DNA of 34,329 nucleotides from CAZVCJ01 sp964625745 (GCA_964625745.1 CAZVCJ010000024.1:1-34329); one strand, 5' to 3'; positions 1 to 7,494 are shown, numbered from the stretch's first letter. The notes: generated from the sequence alone by a model not told the origin. Program-made: numbers and translations.

Positions 1-36
1 CCAAGTGGAGGATTAGGGTCCGGGGGTTGAAAGCTT

Positions 37-64
37 TTGACATCCGGGGCGCGATGAATATAAT
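37..64 (+). promoter_or_regulatory. Promoter of the peptide deformylase gene
   Basis: Consensus-like sigma70-type elements: TTGACA at 37-42 and TATAAT at 59-64, separated by 16 nt. They lie 35 nt before the start codon at 99. No other start lies between them and def. Confidence 0.75.
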
Positions 65-98
65 ACCCATCACAGCCGCGTTTAAGTAAGGAGGTCGC

Positions 99-638
99 GT
101 GGCCGTTCGTGAGGTAATTTTCGCTGACAACCCCATACTGCGGGAGAAATCGAAGAAGGTCAAGAACTTCGGGGAGGCTTTGCAGGTCTTGATAGACGAT
201 ATGGTGGAAACCATGCACGCCGCCAACGGACTGGGCCTGGCTGCGCCCCAGATAGGCGTGCTAGAACGGGTTATCGTCATCCGAATGCCTGAGGACGAGG
301 AAGACCCTCAGAGCGGCAAGCTCTTCGCCCTCTGCAATCCCCAGATCATCAGGGCTGAAGGGGAGGAGGCGGTAGAGGAAGGGTGCCTCTGTTTGCCCGG
401 CTACGTGGGAGAAGTCAAACGGGCCACTTCAGTTACCGTCAAGGCCCAGGATCGGCGGGGCAAGAAGGTGCGGATCAAAGCGGAGGGGTTATTGGCCCGC
501 GCCTTTCAGCACGAGGCAGACCACCTCGACGGCATCCTCTACATTGATCGAGTGGAGAGCCCTGACAAGATCCGGCGAATCGTTCCGTCAGAAGAGGAAG
601 AGGAAAGTGAGGACGCCCAGACAGAGGTGCCACTGTAG
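99..638 (+). CDS. def: Peptide deformylase
   Basis: Removes the N-formyl group from the initiator methionine of nascent proteins; a cytoplasmic metalloenzyme acting at the ribosome exit. All three family motifs are visible in the 179-aa product: GLGLAAPQ (residues 44-51), EGCLCLP (94-100, with metal ligand Cys96) and QHEADHLDG (137-145, with ligands His138 and His142 and catalytic Glu139). The length is normal for the family. An acidic tail rich in Glu (about 164-172) follows the core. The start is GTG at 99, with AAGGAGG at 87-93 and a strong promoter just upstream. It appears to be a single-gene unit; the next gene, arsR, has its own promoter. Confidence 0.96.
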   Translation: MAVREVIFADNPILREKSKKVKNFGEALQVLIDDMVETMHAANGLGLAAPQIGVLERVIVIRMPEDEEDPQSGKLFALCNPQIIRAEGEEAVEEGCLCLPGYVGEVKRATSVTVKAQDRRGKKVRIKAEGLLARAFQHEADHLDGILYIDRVESPDKIRRIVPSEEEEESEDAQTEVPL

Positions 639-665
639 AAAGCTGAGATTTTAAGGTTCAGGTAC

Positions 666-694
666 TTGACAAACCGGGAAAAGTTTGGTATAAT
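666..694 (+). promoter_or_regulatory. Promoter of arsR(-arsM)
   Basis: TTGACA at 666-671 and TATAAT at 689-694 with an optimal 17-nt spacer. It lies directly upstream of a palindrome that would cover the transcription start, as expected for an autoregulated ArsR gene. Confidence 0.85.
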
Positions 695-718
695 ATAGAC
701 GTATTGAAAAACGTCTAT
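695..718 (+). promoter_or_regulatory. Putative ArsR operator (24-bp palindrome)
   Basis: Perfect 8-bp arms ATAGACGT (695-702) and ACGTCTAT (711-718), with further TT/AA symmetry inside, so 10 of 12 base pairs are symmetric about the centre at 706/707. It begins right after the -10 box and would cover the transcription start. Size and position fit ArsR/SmtB-family operators. Binding by the adjacent ArsR is inferred. Confidence 0.7.
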
Positions 719-735
719 GGATTGGGGAGTGAGCC

Positions 736-1023
736 GTGACCATTGATTGCGTAGCGTTCTGCAAAGCCCTGGCTGACGATACCCGGCAACAGATTCTAGA
801 GATGTTGCTGAATGGGGAAATGCGTGTCAGCGACATCGTGGACGCCTTTACCATGTCCCAGCCGACCATCTCCCATCACCTGGGCATCCTCAAGCGATTC
901 GGCCTGGTGACCAGCCGCAAGGAGGGCAAGGAGGTGTTCTACGCCATCAACCGGGACAACGTGATCCAATGTTGCGGCCGGCTCATCGCCAAGTTCGACG
1001 CGGAGGAGGCTTGTGAGATGTGA
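736..1023 (+). CDS. arsR: ArsR-family metalloregulatory repressor
   Basis: Winged-helix repressor of 95 aa, predicted to leave DNA on binding arsenite. The recognition-helix region, SQPTISHHLGILKRFGLV (41-58), is typical of ArsR/SmtB. The classic E. coli alpha3 site ELCVCD is absent; the equivalent stretch reads EMRVSDIV. Cysteines are instead at 5, 9, 79-80 (a vicinal Cys-Cys) and 93. A C-terminal CC pair plus one more Cys recalls ArsR proteins whose As(III) site lies in the C-terminal helix, such as the Acidithiobacillus ferrooxidans type. The start is GTG at 736, with GGGGAG at 724-729. The gene lies 74 nt before arsM, so the two are probably cotranscribed. Arsenic is the likely inducer because of arsM, but no binding is shown. 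Confidence 0.92.
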   Translation: MTIDCVAFCKALADDTRQQILEMLLNGEMRVSDIVDAFTMSQPTISHHLGILKRFGLVTSRKEGKEVFYAINRDNVIQCCGRLIAKFDAEEACEM

Positions 1024-1097
1024 ACCTTTTTTTTGCCACGATACATAGACACATTTAGATACATGTATATAAAAAGAAGATGAGGAGAAAACACAAA

Positions 1098-1909
1098 ATG
1101 AGCAAGATGGCAACTGATGAGACAATAAAAGAGGCTGTGCGTCAGGCCTATGGTGGCATCGCTACCCGCTTCGTTGAAGAACCTGCCCGGGCAAGCTGCT
1201 GTGGCCCCAGCCAGCCTGCTAGCTGCTGTGGCCCGTCGGAAGTGACCGTTGAGAACACGGGTGCCGCCGCCAGGTTCTACTCGACCGAGGAATTGGCCAG
1301 CCTGCCGGACACCGTGACCAACGTCTCGCTGGGCTGTGGCAATCCCACCGCCATTGCTGAGCTCCAGCCAGGCGAGGTGGTGCTCGACCTGGGATCGGGT
1401 GGTGGGATTGACTGCTTCTTAGCTGCGAAACAAGTCGGTCCGCAGGGGCGGGTGATCGGGCTGGACATGACACCTGACATGATCAAGCTGGCCCGACGCA
1501 ACGCCAAGAAGCTCGGAGCGACGAACGTCGAATTCCGCTACGGCGAGATGGAAGAGATGCCCATCCCCGATGAGTCGGTGGACGTCATCATCTCCAACTG
1601 CGTCATCAACCTTTCACCGGACAAAGACGCTGTCTTCGGCGAAGCCTACCGCGTGCTGCGGCCCGGCGGGCGGATGAGTGTCTCCGACATCGTAGTTGAC
1701 GGCGATCTTCCCCAAGCCATCCGCAGCAGGCTGGATGCCTGGGCCGGTTGTTTAGCCGGTGCCCTCGACGAGTCGGTCTATCTAGACAAGATCCGGGCGG
1801 CGGGATTCGAGGAGGTAGAAGTTGCATCCCGCAACTACACGGACGCCAGCCAGCTCACTGAGGAAGAGATGCAGTTGCTGGTGGTCAGGCCCGACGGTCA
1901 GGTTACTGA
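1098..1909 (+). CDS. arsM: Arsenite S-adenosylmethionine methyltransferase, 3' end lost in gap
   Basis: Methylates As(III) to mono-, di- and trimethylarsenicals with SAM and thiols; cytoplasmic detoxification. The visible 270 residues carry KEAVRQAYGGIA near the N-terminus, two CCGPS motifs (34-38 and 43-47), the SAM-binding loop DLGSGGGID (97-105), and the three Cys expected to bind As(III): Cys80 (LGCGNP), Cys168 (SNCVINLSPDK) and Cys218 (AGCLAGAL). The Cys168 to Cys218 spacing of 50 matches characterised ArsM enzymes. The start chosen is ATG 1098, with GGAG at 1084-1087; the in-frame ATG at 1080 has no ribosome site. The frame is still open at the N run, so the last residues are missing. 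It is regulated with arsR. Confidence 0.93.
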
Positions 1910-2009
1910 NNNNNNNNNNNNNNNNNNNNNNNNNNNNNNNNNNNNNNNNNNNNNNNNNNNNNNNNNNNNNNNNNNNNNNNNNNNNNNNNNNNNNNNNNNN
2001 NNNNNNNNN
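1910..2009. other. Assembly gap (100 N)
   Basis: A run of exactly 100 N, a conventional placeholder of unknown true size. arsM runs in from the left and HMG-CoA reductase runs out to the right. The missing piece should hold the ArsM C-terminus and the HMGR N-terminus (several dozen residues or more), so the true gap may be longer than 100 bases. The flanks share no obvious overlap. Confidence 0.95.
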
Positions 2010-3229
2010 TGCCCCTGGGGATAGCCGTCAATTTCCTCATCAACGGCCAGGACTATCTCATCCCTATGGCCATCGAAGAGCCTTCCGTCGTGGCTGGGGC
2101 CAGCTTCGCCGCCCGGCTGGTACGCGAGGGCGGCGGATTCACCACCGGCAGCGACGAGCCGGTGATGATCGGCCAGATACAGGTGCTGGATGTCGCCGAT
2201 CCCCAGGCAGCCTGCTCCGACCTCCTGGCCCACAAAAGCCGCCTGCTCCAGTTGGCTGACCAGACCGATCCCCTGCTCGTCAGCCTGGGCGGCGGGGCCC
2301 GCGACTTGACCGTGCGCATCGTTGAGGACAGCCCTTCGACAAGCCGTCGTGGTGAGCCTGTCGAACCATCAGGACGCCGCGCCGTTGGCCCGATGGTGAT
2401 CATTCACCTGCTGTTCGACTGCCGTGACGCGATGGGGGCCAACACGGTGAACACCGCCTGCGAGGCCCTGGCCCCAGAAGTGGAAAACATCACCGGCGGA
2501 CGGGTGGTGCTGCGCATCCTCTCCAACCTGGCCGACCAAAGACTGGCGCGGGCTAAATGTACCGTTCCAGCCGAGGTATTGGCCTTCCAGACGTTCGCCG
2601 GCCAGACGGTGGCGAAGCGCATCGTCGAGGCCTACGCCCTGGCCGCCAACGACCCCTATCGAGCCGCCACCCACAACAAGGGCATCATGAACGGCATTGA
2701 CGCCGTGGCCATCGCTACAGGCCAGGACTGGCGCGCTGTGGAGGCCGGAGCCCACGCCTATGCTGCCCGCAGCGGTGTCCTGAGGTCCCCCCTGAGCATG
2801 ACGAAGGACTCATCGAAGGGCGGGCGCTACACTTCCCTCTCGCACTGGAGCGTAGACGCCGACGGGAACCTGGTGGGCACACTGGAATTGCCCCTGGCCG
2901 TAGGCATCGTGGGCGGGGCCAGTCGCGTACATCCCACGGCCAAAGTAGCACTGAAAATCCTGGGCGTGGCGACGGCACAGGAACTGGCCGAGGTCATGGC
3001 CGCCGTGGGGCTGGCTCAAAACCTGGCCGCCCTGCGGGCCCTGGCCACCGAAGGAATACAGCGAGGCCACATGCAATTGCACGCTCGTCAAGTGGCCATC
3101 GCCGCCGGAGCCACGGACGACCTGGTAGAGATCATCGCGGGGCGCCTGGTAGCGGAGGGGAAGATTCGCCTCGACCGAGCCCAGGAGCTGGTGCAAGAGT
3201 TGGAAGCTGGAGATGAGGCAACGAGTTGA
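2010..3229 (+). CDS. mvaA: Class II (degradative-type) HMG-CoA reductase, 5' end lost in gap
   Basis: Interconverts HMG-CoA and mevalonate with NAD(P)H. In this operon it is most likely the committing step of isoprenoid synthesis. The frame is open from the N run (PLGIAVNFLINGQDYLIPMA). Class II signatures follow: MAIEEPSVVA (catalytic Glu), DCRDAMGANTVN, NLADQRLA, NKGIMNGIDAVA (catalytic Lys and Asp), GAHAYAARSG, and the late EGIQRGHMQLHARQ with the catalytic His. Two stretches unlike the family are encoded by short palindromic repeats: SPSTSRRGEPVEPSGRR just before VGPMVIIHL, and VLRSPLSMTKDSSKG between ARSG and GRYTSL. The stop falls inside another repeat at 3217-3283, so the final residues DEATS are repeat-derived. 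The start codon is not visible. Confidence 0.93.
2332..2366. repeat. Dispersed palindromic repeat inside HMGR (copy 1)
   Basis: CCCTTCGACAAGC (2332-2344) followed by the inverted form GAGCCTGTCGAAC (2354-2366). Shares the CCTTCGACARGCTCAGG core with other loci in the window. It is read through in frame within the reductase gene. Confidence 0.75.
2777..2820. repeat. Dispersed palindromic repeat inside HMGR (copy 2)
   Basis: Ends GTCCT (2777-2781) and AGGAC (2805-2809) enclose CCTGAGCATGACGAAGG, with a trailing TCATCGAAGGG. It interrupts the conserved ARSG/GRY segment of class II HMGR in frame, adding about 15 residues. Confidence 0.7.
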
Positions 3230-3283
3230 TGAGTAACGAGGCACCAAGTTACCTCATTCCTCATTGCCTCGTTACTCGTTGCC
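3217..3283. repeat. Inverted array of short repeats at the HMGR stop codon
   Basis: The left arm (3217-3243) contains GGCAACGAGT and GAGTAACGAGGCA; the right arm TGCCTCGTTACTCGTTGCC (3265-3283) is its inverse. The HMGR stop TGA (3227-3229) lies inside the left arm. The transcript would fold into a hairpin between HMGR and HMG-CoA synthase. Confidence 0.75.
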
Positions 3284-3321
3284 ACCGCCTGGTTACCCAT
3301 TGACCCGCTGGAGGTTTACCT

Positions 3322-4389
3322 TTGACCATAGACTCTCTGTTGCTGAAGCCAGACCGTGAGGTCGGCATCGCCGGCTATGGGGCTTACGTGCCCCGCTACA
3401 GGCTGCCTGCTTCTGAGGTGTCCAGGGTTTGGAAAGAGAGCCAGGAGCCCCCACCTATCCAGGAGAAAGCCGTGCCCGGCCTCGATGAGGACGTGGTCAC
3501 CATGTCCATCGAGGCGGCTCGCAACGCTCTGAAGCGAGCAGCGATAGAGCCTGGGCTGATCCGCGCGGTGTGGGTGGGTAGTGAGTCCCATCCCTATGCC
3601 GTCAAGCCCACCTCGACCATCGTGGCCGAGGCCATTGGAGCCACACCCCATACCCAGGCGGCGGACTGGGAGTTCGCCTGCAAGGCCGGCACCGAGGCTA
3701 TCCAGGCAGCCATCGGCTTCGTCGGCTCTGGCATGGCGCGCTACGCCCTCTGCATCGGCATGGACTCCTCCCAGGCGCAGCCAGGCGATGCCCTGGAGTA
3801 CACCACGGGAGCAGGAGGGGCGGCCTACATTATCGGCCCCAGGGAGCAAAGCCTGGCCTACATAGAAGCGTCCTATTCTTATGTCACCGACACGCCAGAC
3901 TTCTTCCGCCGGCCCGGCCAGCATTATCCCCAGCACGGACACCGCTTCACCGGCGAGCCTGCTTACTTCAAACACACGCAGACTGCGGGACAGCGTCTTA
4001 TGGAGGAGTTGGGCTACGAGGCGGGAGACTACGCCCACGCCGTCTTTCACCAGCCCAACGCCAAATTCCCCCTCAAAGCGGGCCAGGCCCTGGGCTTCAG
4101 CAAGGAACAGTTGAAGGCGGGGCTGCTGGTGTCCGTGACGGGCAACACCTATGCGGGCTCTTCCCTGCTGGGCTTGACGAGCGTTCTCGACCAGGCTACC
4201 CCAGGCGATAGAGTGCTGCTGGTTTCCTTCGGCTCTGGCGCTGGCAGCGATGCCTTCTCCCTGGTCGTCACTGACCTCATCGAGGAGAGGAGGCAAAGAG
4301 CGCCCCTCACCAGAGACTACATCGCCCGCAAGAAATACATTGACTATGCTGTTTACACGAGGTTCAAGAAGAAGCTGGTGATGCATTGA
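3322..4389 (+). CDS. mvaS: Archaeal-type hydroxymethylglutaryl-CoA synthase
   Basis: Condenses acetoacetyl-CoA with acetyl-CoA to HMG-CoA. The 355-aa protein has the thiolase-superfamily fold in its short archaeal form. Visible features: VGIAGYGAYVPRYRL at the N-terminus, GSESHPYAVKP (general base Glu88), the acyl-enzyme Cys120 in WEFACKAGTEA, GMDSSQAQPGDALEYTTGAGG, and His243 in VFHQPNAKFP. The basic C-terminal tail and length match archaeal enzymes better than the longer bacterial/eukaryotic MvaS. The start is TTG at 3322 with GGAGG at 3310-3314, seven nt away. Position between HMGR and thiolase supports the assignment. GTGAAACG-type repeats begin a few bases after its stop. Confidence 0.93.
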   Translation: MTIDSLLLKPDREVGIAGYGAYVPRYRLPASEVSRVWKESQEPPPIQEKAVPGLDEDVVTMSIEAARNALKRAAIEPGLIRAVWVGSESHPYAVKPTSTIVAEAIGATPHTQAADWEFACKAGTEAIQAAIGFVGSGMARYALCIGMDSSQAQPGDALEYTTGAGGAAYIIGPREQSLAYIEASYSYVTDTPDFFRRPGQHYPQHGHRFTGEPAYFKHTQTAGQRLMEELGYEAGDYAHAVFHQPNAKFPLKAGQALGFSKEQLKAGLLVSVTGNTYAGSSLLGLTSVLDQATPGDRVLLVSFGSGAGSDAFSLVVTDLIEERRQRAPLTRDYIARKKYIDYAVYTRFKKKLVMH

Positions 4390-4390
4390 T

Positions 4391-4416
4391 TCGTGAAACG
4401 TGAAGACGTGAAACGT
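4391..4416. repeat. GTGAAACG direct repeats between HMG-CoA synthase and thiolase
   Basis: CGTGAAACGTGAAGACGTGAAACGTC, that is repeated GTGAAACGTGAA units starting just after the HMG-CoA synthase stop. Same word family as the arrays at 8353-8434 and 28183-28243, but without an inverted arm here. Confidence 0.65.
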
Positions 4417-4439
4417 CAAAGAAGAAGGAGGATGATAAC

Positions 4440-5575
4440 GTGAGAGATGTGAGCATCGTTGGTATCGGACAGACTAAAGTGGGAGAACACTGGGATAAGT
4501 CGCTGCGCGATTTGGCTGTGGAGTCCCTGCAGGCGGCTATGGCTGACGCAGGGGTCGAGGAGGCTGATGCCCTCTACGTGGGCAACATGCTGGGCGGGGA
4601 GTTCGTCGGCCAGGAACACCTGGGAACGCTGATCGCTGACTTCGCGGGGTTGCGGGGCGCCGAGGCTTTCAGGATCGAAGCCGCCTGCTGCTCCGGGGCC
4701 GCAGCGTTACGTCAAGGGTATCTCGCCGTAGTCAGCGGCCTACACGACATCGTGGCCGTCAGCGGCGTGGAGAAGATGACCGATGCCCTGGGCTGTGTCA
4801 CCGCCGCTGGCCTGGCCATGGCGGCCGATGGAGATTACGAGGCCAGCCAGGGCCTATCCCTGGTGGCTATTCACGCCCTCCTGATGCGGCGCTACATGTA
4901 CGAACACGGGGCCGTCAACGCCGACTTCGCCATGTTCGCCGTCAACGCTCACAGAAACGCGGTGGGCAATCCCTACGCCATGTTCCGCCGCCCCATCTCC
5001 AAAGACGCCTTCGAAAAGGCCCGCATGATTGCCGACCCCATCAACCTGCTGGATTCCGCGCCCGTGGCCGACGGCGCAGCCACACTGGTGCTCTGTCCAA
5101 CGGAGCGAGCCCACGAGTTCAACGAACAGCCTATCAGGGTGGCTGCTTCAGCAGTAGCCACCGATTCCGTCGCCCTGCACGACCGGCGCGATCCCCTCTT
5201 TCTGGAATCAGCCTACCTGTCGGCACAGAGAGCTTATCAGCAAGCTGGGGTCAGCCCTGACGACATTGACGTGCTCGAACTGCACGACGCTTTCACCATC
5301 ATGAGCGCTCTCTCTTTGGAAGCCTGTGGCTTCGCCGAGCGGGGAGAGGGTTACAAACTGGGCCAGAACGGCAACATTTCCATCGAAGGCCCTACCCCCA
5401 TTTGCACCATGGGCGGCCTGAAGGCGCGGGGCAACCCGGTAGGGGCCACCGGCGTCTACCAGGTCGTGGAGGTGGTCGAGCAATTGCGCGGTCAGGCGGG
5501 CCCCAATCAGGTACAAAGTCCTCGTCTGGGCATGGCCCAGAACATCGGGGGCAGCGGGGCCACGGCCATCACGCA
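4440..5575 (+). CDS. Thiolase (acetoacetyl-CoA thiolase of the archaeal HMG-CoA synthase complex), 3' end lost in gap
   Basis: Claisen-condenses two acetyl-CoA to acetoacetyl-CoA for HMG-CoA synthase. About 378 residues are visible and nearly reach the usual C-terminus (AQNIGGSGATAIT just before the N run). Nucleophile Cys83 lies in EAACCSGAAA, LHDAFT is the SCP2-thiolase-like active-site motif, and KARGNPVGATG stands where many thiolases have GHPxGATG, so Asn replaces the usual His. The start is GTG at 4440, with AAGGAGG at 4425-4431. In archaea this thiolase, a short HMG-CoA synthase and a DUF35 protein form one complex that passes acetoacetyl-CoA along a shared CoA-binding site. The same three genes are adjacent here. 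Confidence 0.9.
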
Positions 5576-5675
5576 NNNNNNNNNNNNNNNNNNNNNNNNN
5601 NNNNNNNNNNNNNNNNNNNNNNNNNNNNNNNNNNNNNNNNNNNNNNNNNNNNNNNNNNNNNNNNNNNNNNNNNNN
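5576..5675. other. Assembly gap (100 N)
   Basis: A 100-N placeholder between the end of thiolase and the start of the DUF35 gene. The frame happens to stay open across it, but the missing part should hold the thiolase stop and the DUF35 start. No overlap of the flanks is seen. Confidence 0.95.
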
Positions 5676-6044
5676 GTGGGCACAGAATGTCTGGCCTGTG
5701 GGGCCAAGCAATTCCCACCCCGTCCCGTGTGCCCGGACTGCAATTCCAAAGAGGTGCGGCCCTTTGCCTTTAGCGGCCAGGGTGAGGTCTACTCCTACTC
5801 GACCCTCTTCCAGGCCCCTCTTGGCTACGAGGGATTCATTCCGTACACTGTAGCATTAGTCAAGCTGAAAGAAGGGCCTCTGGTATCGGCCCAATTGACG
5901 GACATGGACAACGATGAGGCCCAAGTAGGCATGAAGGTCGAGATGGTCACGCGGAAGCTCAGAGAGTACGGTGAGGATGGGGTGATTGTTTATGGCTATA
6001 AGTTCCGTAAGAGTGTCATCGCCGCTGCCAAAACAGAGGAGTAG
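5676..6044 (+). CDS. DUF35 Zn-ribbon/OB-fold protein of the thiolase-HMG-CoA synthase complex, 5' end lost in gap
   Basis: Small scaffold protein with an N-terminal rubredoxin-like Zn ribbon and a C-terminal OB fold. The visible part starts VGTECLACGAKQFPPRP and has the four metal Cys as CLAC and CPDC, followed by the OB-fold segment (GEVYSYSTLFQAPLGYEGFIPYTVALV onwards in two stretches) and a basic tail YKFRKS. In archaeal HMG-CoA synthesis this protein bridges thiolase and synthase; its place at the end of this operon supports that role. The start codon is in the gap. A strong terminator follows 43 nt after the stop, and a decayed copy of its 3' end lies beyond the terminator. Confidence 0.88.
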   Translation: MGTECLACGAKQFPPRPVCPDCNSKEVRPFAFSGQGEVYSYSTLFQAPLGYEGFIPYTVALVKLKEGPLVSAQLTDMDNDEAQVGMKVEMVTRKLREYGEDGVIVYGYKFRKSVIAAAKTEE

Positions 6045-6087
6045 AGCCCTCGACCAAATCTAACCGAATCTTATCCGTTCCAAGACC

Positions 6088-6123
6088 AAAGCCACCTGCA
6101 TCAACCGCACAGGTGGCTTTTTG
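6088..6123 (+). terminator. Rho-independent terminator of the mevalonate operon
   Basis: 11-bp perfect stem AAAGCCACCTG (6088-6098) / CAGGTGGCTTT (6110-6120) with an 11-nt loop, ending in a T run (five T up to 6122). Located 43 nt after the DUF35 stop. Confidence 0.9.
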
Positions 6124-6136
6124 TGTAGAGAGCTTC

Positions 6137-6166
6137 TGTGGCTATAAGCTCCGTCAGAGTGTCGTC
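6137..6166 (+). pseudogene. Relic of a second DUF35 3' end
   Basis: Thirty bases here match the 3' part of the DUF35 gene (5991-6020) at 26 positions; both read GYK(F/L)R(K/Q)SV in the same sense. The similarity stops on both sides and nothing else of the gene is seen. It lies just after the operon terminator, between convergent transcription units, as expected for the remains of a partial duplication. Confidence 0.5.
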
Positions 6167-6256
6167 AACTGGGGTGAAGTCTCCCCACATCGCAACCGAC
6201 GGCTGATTGGCCGTCTGGTGATCAAGGCGCAGGCCGTGGCTGGTTCTGTCGGTGGC

Positions 6257-6838
6257 TCATCCTCGAGCGAAGTAAGCCAGCGCCAACCTCACCCTTTCTT
6301 CTATCTCCATCTCTTCGGCGGGCAGGGACTGAAGGGCGGCCTGGGCTTCGACCACGCTATAACCCAGGCTGGTGAGGGCGGCGATGACTTCGGCGTCGGC
6401 GTCGGTGAGAAAGGGAATCGCCTCTGGGCCGACCTCGACCGCAATCTTGTCCTTGAGGTGAAAGACGATCTTCTTGGCCATCTTGGGACCGATGCCGGGT
6501 ACTCTGGTCAATGCCATGGCGTCCCCCCGGGCGATGGCCAGGCGCAGCGAATCAGGCGACATGGTGGAGAGCATGGCCAGGGCCACCCTGGGGCCCACCC
6601 CCGAAACGCCCAGGAGCAGCTCAAAAAGGGCCAGCTCGTCCTCGCTGCCGCAGCCGTAGAGGGTCAGCTCGTTCTCCCGCACGTGGAGGTGGGTGAAGAG
6701 CTCCACCTGGCGGCCCAGCCCCTCCGCAGTTTCCAGGAACGAGGTCGGGACGTAGACCTTGAAGCCGATCCCTCCCACGCCGACGACAAGGTAATCCCTC
6801 CCTATGGCCTCGATTCTCCCCTTCAGGTTGGCGATCAT
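6257..6838 (-). CDS. ruvA: Holliday junction branch migration protein RuvA
   Basis: Binds the four-way Holliday junction as a tetramer and loads the RuvB motor during recombinational repair. The 193-aa product has the expected three domains: N-terminal OB fold (MIANLKGRIEAI, about 1-63), tandem helix-hairpin-helix motifs (LLGVSGVGPRVALAML and LTRVPGIGPKMAKKIV, about 70-130), and a small C-terminal domain that contacts RuvB (about 145-193, ALTSLGYS). The start ATG overlaps the ruvC stop by four bases (ATGA), so translation is probably coupled. ruvB is not in this window. Confidence 0.97.
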   Translation of the reverse strand: MIANLKGRIEAIGRDYLVVGVGGIGFKVYVPTSFLETAEGLGRQVELFTHLHVRENELTLYGCGSEDELALFELLLGVSGVGPRVALAMLSTMSPDSLRLAIARGDAMALTRVPGIGPKMAKKIVFHLKDKIAVEVGPEAIPFLTDADAEVIAALTSLGYSVVEAQAALQSLPAEEMEIEERVRLALAYFARG

Positions 6839-7362
6839 CTTCCCTCGATCTCCTCAGCTTGTCTAGCCAGGCTCAGCATCCGAGCAGAGTGGATGTGACA
6901 GATGGCCACGGCGATGGCGTCGGCGGCGTCGTCGGGTTGGGGCACGCTGCCCAGCCCCAGCAAAATCTTGACCATTTCCTGCACTTGCTCCTTGGTGGCT
7001 CGCCCGTAGCCGACCACCGCCTGCTTGACCTCCAGGGGTGTGTACTCGTGGATTTCGAGTTCAGCGTTAGCCATAGCAAGCAGGGCTACGCCGCGCGCCT
7101 GGCCCACGTTCAGCGCGGTGCGGACGTTGCGGCTGAAGAAGAGTTTCTCCACCGCCGCCGCTGTTGGCTGTCGCTTCTGGATGAGGGCCGTCAACTGGCG
7201 GTAGATCTCCTGCAGGCGCTGGGGCAGCGATTTGTCCGAAGGAGTGGTTATCACCCCGTAATCCACCAGTCTCAGATCATCACCCTCGCCCCATACCAGG
7301 CCGTAGCCAGTGATGGCCGTGCCGGGATCAATCCCCAGGACCAGGTTCTCGTCTTTGCTCAT
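6835..7362 (-). CDS. ruvC: Crossover junction endodeoxyribonuclease RuvC
   Basis: Cuts Holliday junctions as a dimer. The four acidic catalytic residues are visible: Asp12 (GIDPGT), Glu72 (VEKLFF), and Asp145 and Asp148 (DDAADAIAVA). With the start at 7362 (MSKDENLVLGIDPGT) the product is 175 aa, the family's normal size. The frame stays open upstream to an ATG at 7464, which would add 34 residues (including ILSLSKD and STSSG) encoded by two palindromic repeats, so I prefer the inner start even though its ribosome site is weak. The gene lies between yebC and ruvA, a common bacterial order. The repeat pair fills the yebC-ruvC junction and may affect ruvC expression. Confidence 0.93.
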   Translation of the reverse strand: MSKDENLVLGIDPGTAITGYGLVWGEGDDLRLVDYGVITTPSDKSLPQRLQEIYRQLTALIQKRQPTAAAVEKLFFSRNVRTALNVGQARGVALLAMANAELEIHEYTPLEVKQAVVGYGRATKEQVQEMVKILLGLGSVPQPDDAADAIAVAICHIHSARMLSLARQAEEIEGR

Positions 7363-7392
7363 CGGCGGTCTATTCTTGGCAGGATCACCTGA

Positions 7393-7457
7393 GCACCCTG
7401 AGCTCGTCGAAGGGTGCGACTTTGCAAGACCCGCATCCTTCGACAGGCTCAGGATGC
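7393..7457. repeat. Pair of palindromic repeats 5' of ruvC
   Basis: Two 25-bp imperfect palindromes in opposite orientation: 7393-7417 with arms GCACCCT/AGGGTGC and 7433-7457 with arms GCATCCT/AGGATGC. Both contain the CCTTCGAC/GCTCAGG core (the first as its reverse complement). Same family as the copies in HMGR, DNA ligase and the 29280-30194 lipoprotein gene. Confidence 0.8.
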
Positions 7458-7494
7458 TTGTCATAACATCCGAAGTGAGTAGCTACCTGTTTGG

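Noticed and set aside
3316..4419. Minus-strand open frame of 367 codons opposite HMG-CoA synthase
   Set aside because: Shadow of a well-supported gene; no family motif.
4440..6044. Continuous frame joining thiolase and DUF35 into one 534-residue protein
   Set aside because: The frame is open only because the 100 N are read as unknown residues. The thiolase part is nearly complete before the gap and the Zn-ribbon starts after it, matching two separate genes of the known complex.
6113..6898. Plus-strand open frame of 261 codons opposite ruvA/ruvC
   Set aside because: It is antisense to two clearly recognisable genes and has no family features; its first codons only pick up the DUF35 relic.
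7363..7464. 34-residue N-terminal extension of RuvC
   Set aside because: It is encoded by two dispersed repeats and precedes the conserved RuvC start. Kept only as an alternative start.
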